A DNA stretch of 7,202 nucleotides, taken from positions 1-7,202 of the forward strand of contig DAOURZ010000065.1 of assembly GCA_030627475.1 (NCBI GenBank), written 5' to 3'. Shown piece after piece: positions 5,339 to 7,202 of this stretch. The notes below the pieces were generated by a model. It had not been told where the DNA came from and made no database searches. It saw nothing but the letters and a program-made list of their open reading frames with translations. Position 1 is the first letter of the stretch. Every line of letters starts with the position of its first letter. A program made the position numbers and the translations under genes. Source of the DNA: Deltaproteobacteria bacterium (GTDB lineage: Bacteria > Desulfobacterota > Desulfobacteria > Desulfobacterales > ETH-SRB1).

Positions 5339-6202
5339 ATGAGTACTGTAAGAGTAATGAGGTTATGTTTTCTTTTCGTAATTGTCATAGGTCTATCAGG
5401 CTGCGCTACATTTAATCAGGAAGTATATGATACGTCATTTAACGAAATAAAAAAGAAAGCTCAAAATTATTTAGATGAAGGAAAATATCCTCAGACAATC
5501 ATCCTATCTAAGGCTCTCCTAGATGCTGAACCGGACGATGACGAGGCACAGGTTTTTATAAAAAAAGCACTGGATGCCAAACCCAACCTTTCAGTTCTTA
5601 CGAAAAAGAAACTATTGGGTTCAAATATGTCTAATAGGGTACATAACGATGATTTTGGATGGCTTGGTAAGATTGCCTTATACATTCCAAATCGTCTGTT
5701 GGATATGATTGATCTCATTACTTTGGAAGTAGGCTCAGGCATTGGGGTTGGCGCATCTGCCTATGCAACCAAGTATGTCGCTGCCGGTGCTCAGATTTCC
5801 GCAGGACAGGCCATGGTTGGTTTTAACAGACGACATTTATCGGTTCGTGCTACAGTTGATGACTTTATTGAGATTTTCCCTTTCGAGGCACGTACATTCA
5901 TGGAAACGAGGGCCTATACAGGCGGAGTCTATGCAATATCTCAACATAGTGCAGGATTGAAACGACCTACAGATAAAAGGTACCAGAGGGCCCGTGATTT
6001 CTGGGCTATAGGTGCTCAAGCACAAATACCCCTCTTAGGTATTAGAGTTGAGCTTCACCCCCTTGAAATAGTAGATCTTTTTGCCGGCTTAGCCTTCTTT
6101 GATCCTTTGAACGACGATTTAGGAGTATCAAAAGGTTTTAAAATTTATAGATCCGACAGACAAGCCATGGCCAAATTAGCCAAACAGGTCTCACGCAAAT
6201 GA
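5339..6202 (+). CDS. Lipoprotein of unrecognised family with glycine-rich C-terminal domain
   Basis: This 287-residue precursor has a clear type II signal peptide: basic start, hydrophobic stretch 9-20 and lipobox LSGC with Cys22 lipidated and Ala at +2, so outer-membrane anchoring is likely. Residues 30-80 form helices with a single TPR-like repeat (YLDEGKYPQTIILSKALLDAEPDD). From about 112 (LYIPNRLLDMIDL) the protein becomes rich in glycine and alternating hydrophobic residues (GSGIGVGASAYATKYVAAGAQ). It ends in VELHPLEIVDLFAGLAFFDPLNDDL (238-261), then a basic tail. Similar layouts (PNRxxDxxD, glycine-rich part, HPxEIxDF-like end) are familiar to me from uncharacterised Gram-negative lipoproteins, but I cannot name the family. 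AGAGAGGG at 5324-5331 sits seven bases before ATG 5339 and fixes the start. The gene lies between the two 53-base repeats. Confidence 0.82.
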   Translation: MSTVRVMRLCFLFVIVIGLSGCATFNQEVYDTSFNEIKKKAQNYLDEGKYPQTIILSKALLDAEPDDDEAQVFIKKALDAKPNLSVLTKKKLLGSNMSNRVHNDDFGWLGKIALYIPNRLLDMIDLITLEVGSGIGVGASAYATKYVAAGAQISAGQAMVGFNRRHLSVRATVDDFIEIFPFEARTFMETRAYTGGVYAISQHSAGLKRPTDKRYQRARDFWAIGAQAQIPLLGIRVELHPLEIVDLFAGLAFFDPLNDDLGVSKGFKIYRSDRQAMAKLAKQVSRK

Positions 6203-6264
6203 TATCCGGAATTGCAGCGCTGAAATGACATTCCCTGTTGAAATTTTGAAGTTGCATAGCGGGG

Positions 6265-6307
6265 GTATCTCGAAGTACCGAATCCGCCTTCGGCCGGATG
6301 CAGATAC
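6265..6307. terminator. Structured element between convergent genes (possible bidirectional terminator)
   Basis: GTATCT (6265-6270) pairs with AGATAC (6302-6307). Inside it ATCCG (6282-6286) pairs with CGGAT (6295-6299) around a C-TTCG-G tetraloop, with one C-C mismatch. An alternative CCGAA/TTCGG stem (6278-6293) overlaps. The element lies between the stops of the convergent lipoprotein and radical SAM genes, where a shared terminator is expected, but neither strand has a T-run, so ordinary intrinsic termination is doubtful. Confidence 0.35.
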
Positions 6308-6326
6308 ATCGTGAAGGTTGTTGTTT

Positions 6327-7202
6327 TCAGGCACATCCCAACCGTTTGTTGCTTTTAGCAAAATTAAGAAAATCTGCAATGTTTATAATAAAACGTAACC
6401 AACTGTCAGGAGAACGCCATAGCATTGTAGTATAATTCCAAAGGACTTTGGGGCGCAAAAAATGGGTTTTGTAAAATAGCTGGAAGAGTTCTTCCATGCG
6501 CTCCTTTGTCATTCCATTTGGAATAAACTGGAAATGCATGCAATCCATTTTTTCCCAGTCTTCCTTAAATTCTCCGAGTTCATGTATGTTTTTGTAAACC
6601 GGCGCCCCTGGAAAAGGTGTAAATTTTGCCAGGTTGATATCGTCTATTGGAAGCGCACGAATATAAGCCATTGTCTTTTTAATGCTATCTTCTGTCTCGC
6701 CTGGCAATCCCATCATTAAAAGTCCCTTAACACGTATTCCAGCCTTTTTTATCAAATATATTTTTTCTGCCAGAAGATTCAAATTCACATTTCGACGGTG
6801 TCGTGCCAAAAGATCTTCATCACCGGTCTCTATGCCAAGGCTAATCATCCAGCAGCCAGCGGCTTTCAAACAGCGCAGAAGGTCTAAATCTATATGTTCC
6901 GCCCTGACAGCGCAATTAAAAGTCATTCCCAGTGGTTTGTTAATCATCATCCTGGTAAAATCTTCAATTCTCTGCCGGTTAAATGTAAATTGATCATCAT
7001 AAAAAATAATATGACGTATTCCGAAACGCTTTTTCAGGTATTTCAGATGCTCGTACATATATTCTGCCGAGTTATACCGGAAGCTGCGGCGAAACACAGA
7101 TCTGTCACAATAACTGCAGGCATATGGACAGCCACGACTTGAAATGCAGCTTGAATTTGGAGCTTTGGGATAGTTGAAAATTGGTAGTTTGTATACATCA
7201 GG
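6327..7202 (-). CDS. Radical SAM protein, probably B12-binding type (5' end beyond window)
   Basis: The minus frame is open from the right window edge to a TGA at 6327-6329, 291 residues visible. Counting from the edge, SSRGCPYACSYC carries the CxxxCxxC motif (Cys25, Cys29, Cys32; bases 7107-7130) that holds the [4Fe-4S] cluster for SAM cleavage. It is followed by YDDQFTFN (68-75), CAVRAEHID (97-105), GIETGDE (123-129) and GLPGETEDS (165-173), the standard order of radical SAM proteins with an N-terminal cobalamin domain. That domain, if present, lies outside the window. A GTG at 7095-7097 could be mistaken for the start but would remove the cluster motif. The C-terminal tail after about 225 is aromatic and basic. 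Reaction and substrate are unknown; related enzymes do methylations and rearrangements on lipids or natural products. It is convergent to the lipoprotein gene. Confidence 0.88.
   Translation of the reverse strand, partial: PDVYKLPIFNYPKAPNSSCISSRGCPYACSYCDRSVFRRSFRYNSAEYMYEHLKYLKKRFGIRHIIFYDDQFTFNRQRIEDFTRMMINKPLGMTFNCAVRAEHIDLDLLRCLKAAGCWMISLGIETGDEDLLARHRRNVNLNLLAEKIYLIKKAGIRVKGLLMMGLPGETEDSIKKTMAYIRALPIDDINLAKFTPFPGAPVYKNIHELGEFKEDWEKMDCMHFQFIPNGMTKERMEELFQLFYKTHFLRPKVLWNYTTMLWRSPDSWLRFIINIADFLNFAKSNKRLGCA
6333..6385 (+). repeat. Direct repeat, right copy (inside the radical SAM gene end)
   Basis: This is the partner of 5094-5146, with 51 of 53 bases matching. It covers the last codons of the minus-strand radical SAM gene and ends three bases short of the stop codon. 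Because it is in a functional reading frame, it is likely the ancestral context of the repeat. Confidence 0.9.

Noticed and set aside
6191..6379. Minus-strand small frames in the convergent spacer
   Set aside because: They overlap the lipoprotein end, the hairpin and the radical SAM tail in another frame, with no independent evidence.
5094..6385. Insertion sequence or transposon flanked by target-site duplications
   Set aside because: The repeats are 53 bases, far longer than usual target duplications, and no transposase, integrase or terminal inverted repeats are present between them.

Overview
The window looks like a moderately AT-rich Gram-negative chromosome. Two proteins carry lipoprotein signal peptides, and a degenerate GTGAAC-type heptamer repeat lies between genes. 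From memory, such heptamers are common in intergenic DNA of Desulfobacterota and related sulfate-reducer lineages, so that is my best guess for the host. It is an inference from style, not a proven assignment. No rRNA, tRNA, CRISPR array, insertion sequence or phage gene is visible.

Left part (1-4157), plus strand: the probable 3' end of an unidentified gene (1-111) overlaps or abuts a condensation/acyltransferase-fold protein with an HxxxDG motif (99-1454). That gene is joined by an ATGA overlap to an FAD-dependent oxidoreductase (1451-2629). After 91 bases holding the heptamer array comes an ANL-superfamily acyl/aryl-activating enzyme (2721-4157). Acid activation, flavin redox chemistry and acyl transfer together suggest a small specialised-metabolite or modified-lipid pathway that continues to the left of the window. 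No carrier protein, ketosynthase or exporter is in view, so the product cannot be named.

Middle part (4158-6202): two plus-strand lipoprotein genes. The first (4411-4935) resembles DUF4410 proteins. The second (5339-6202) has a short N-terminal helical segment and a glycine-rich C-terminal part, and I cannot name its family. Between them lie an orphan coding-like tail (4942-5040) and a short reverse-strand relic (5088-5144). The 253 bases between the ligase and the first lipoprotein gene hold two hairpins.

Right part (6203-7202): a structured convergent spacer, then a minus-strand radical SAM gene (6327-7202) that runs off the right edge. Its CxxxCxxC cluster motif lies only 20-32 codons inside the edge, upstream of the first in-frame GTG, so the gene extends beyond that GTG.

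The most distinctive observation is a 53-base direct repeat with 51 matches (5094-5146 and 6333-6385). The right copy is the last codons of the radical SAM gene. The left copy encodes the same C-terminal peptide with its stop at the matching codon, but nothing homologous precedes it. It is therefore a fragment of a second radical SAM gene, or a duplicated end, and the pair brackets the second lipoprotein gene.
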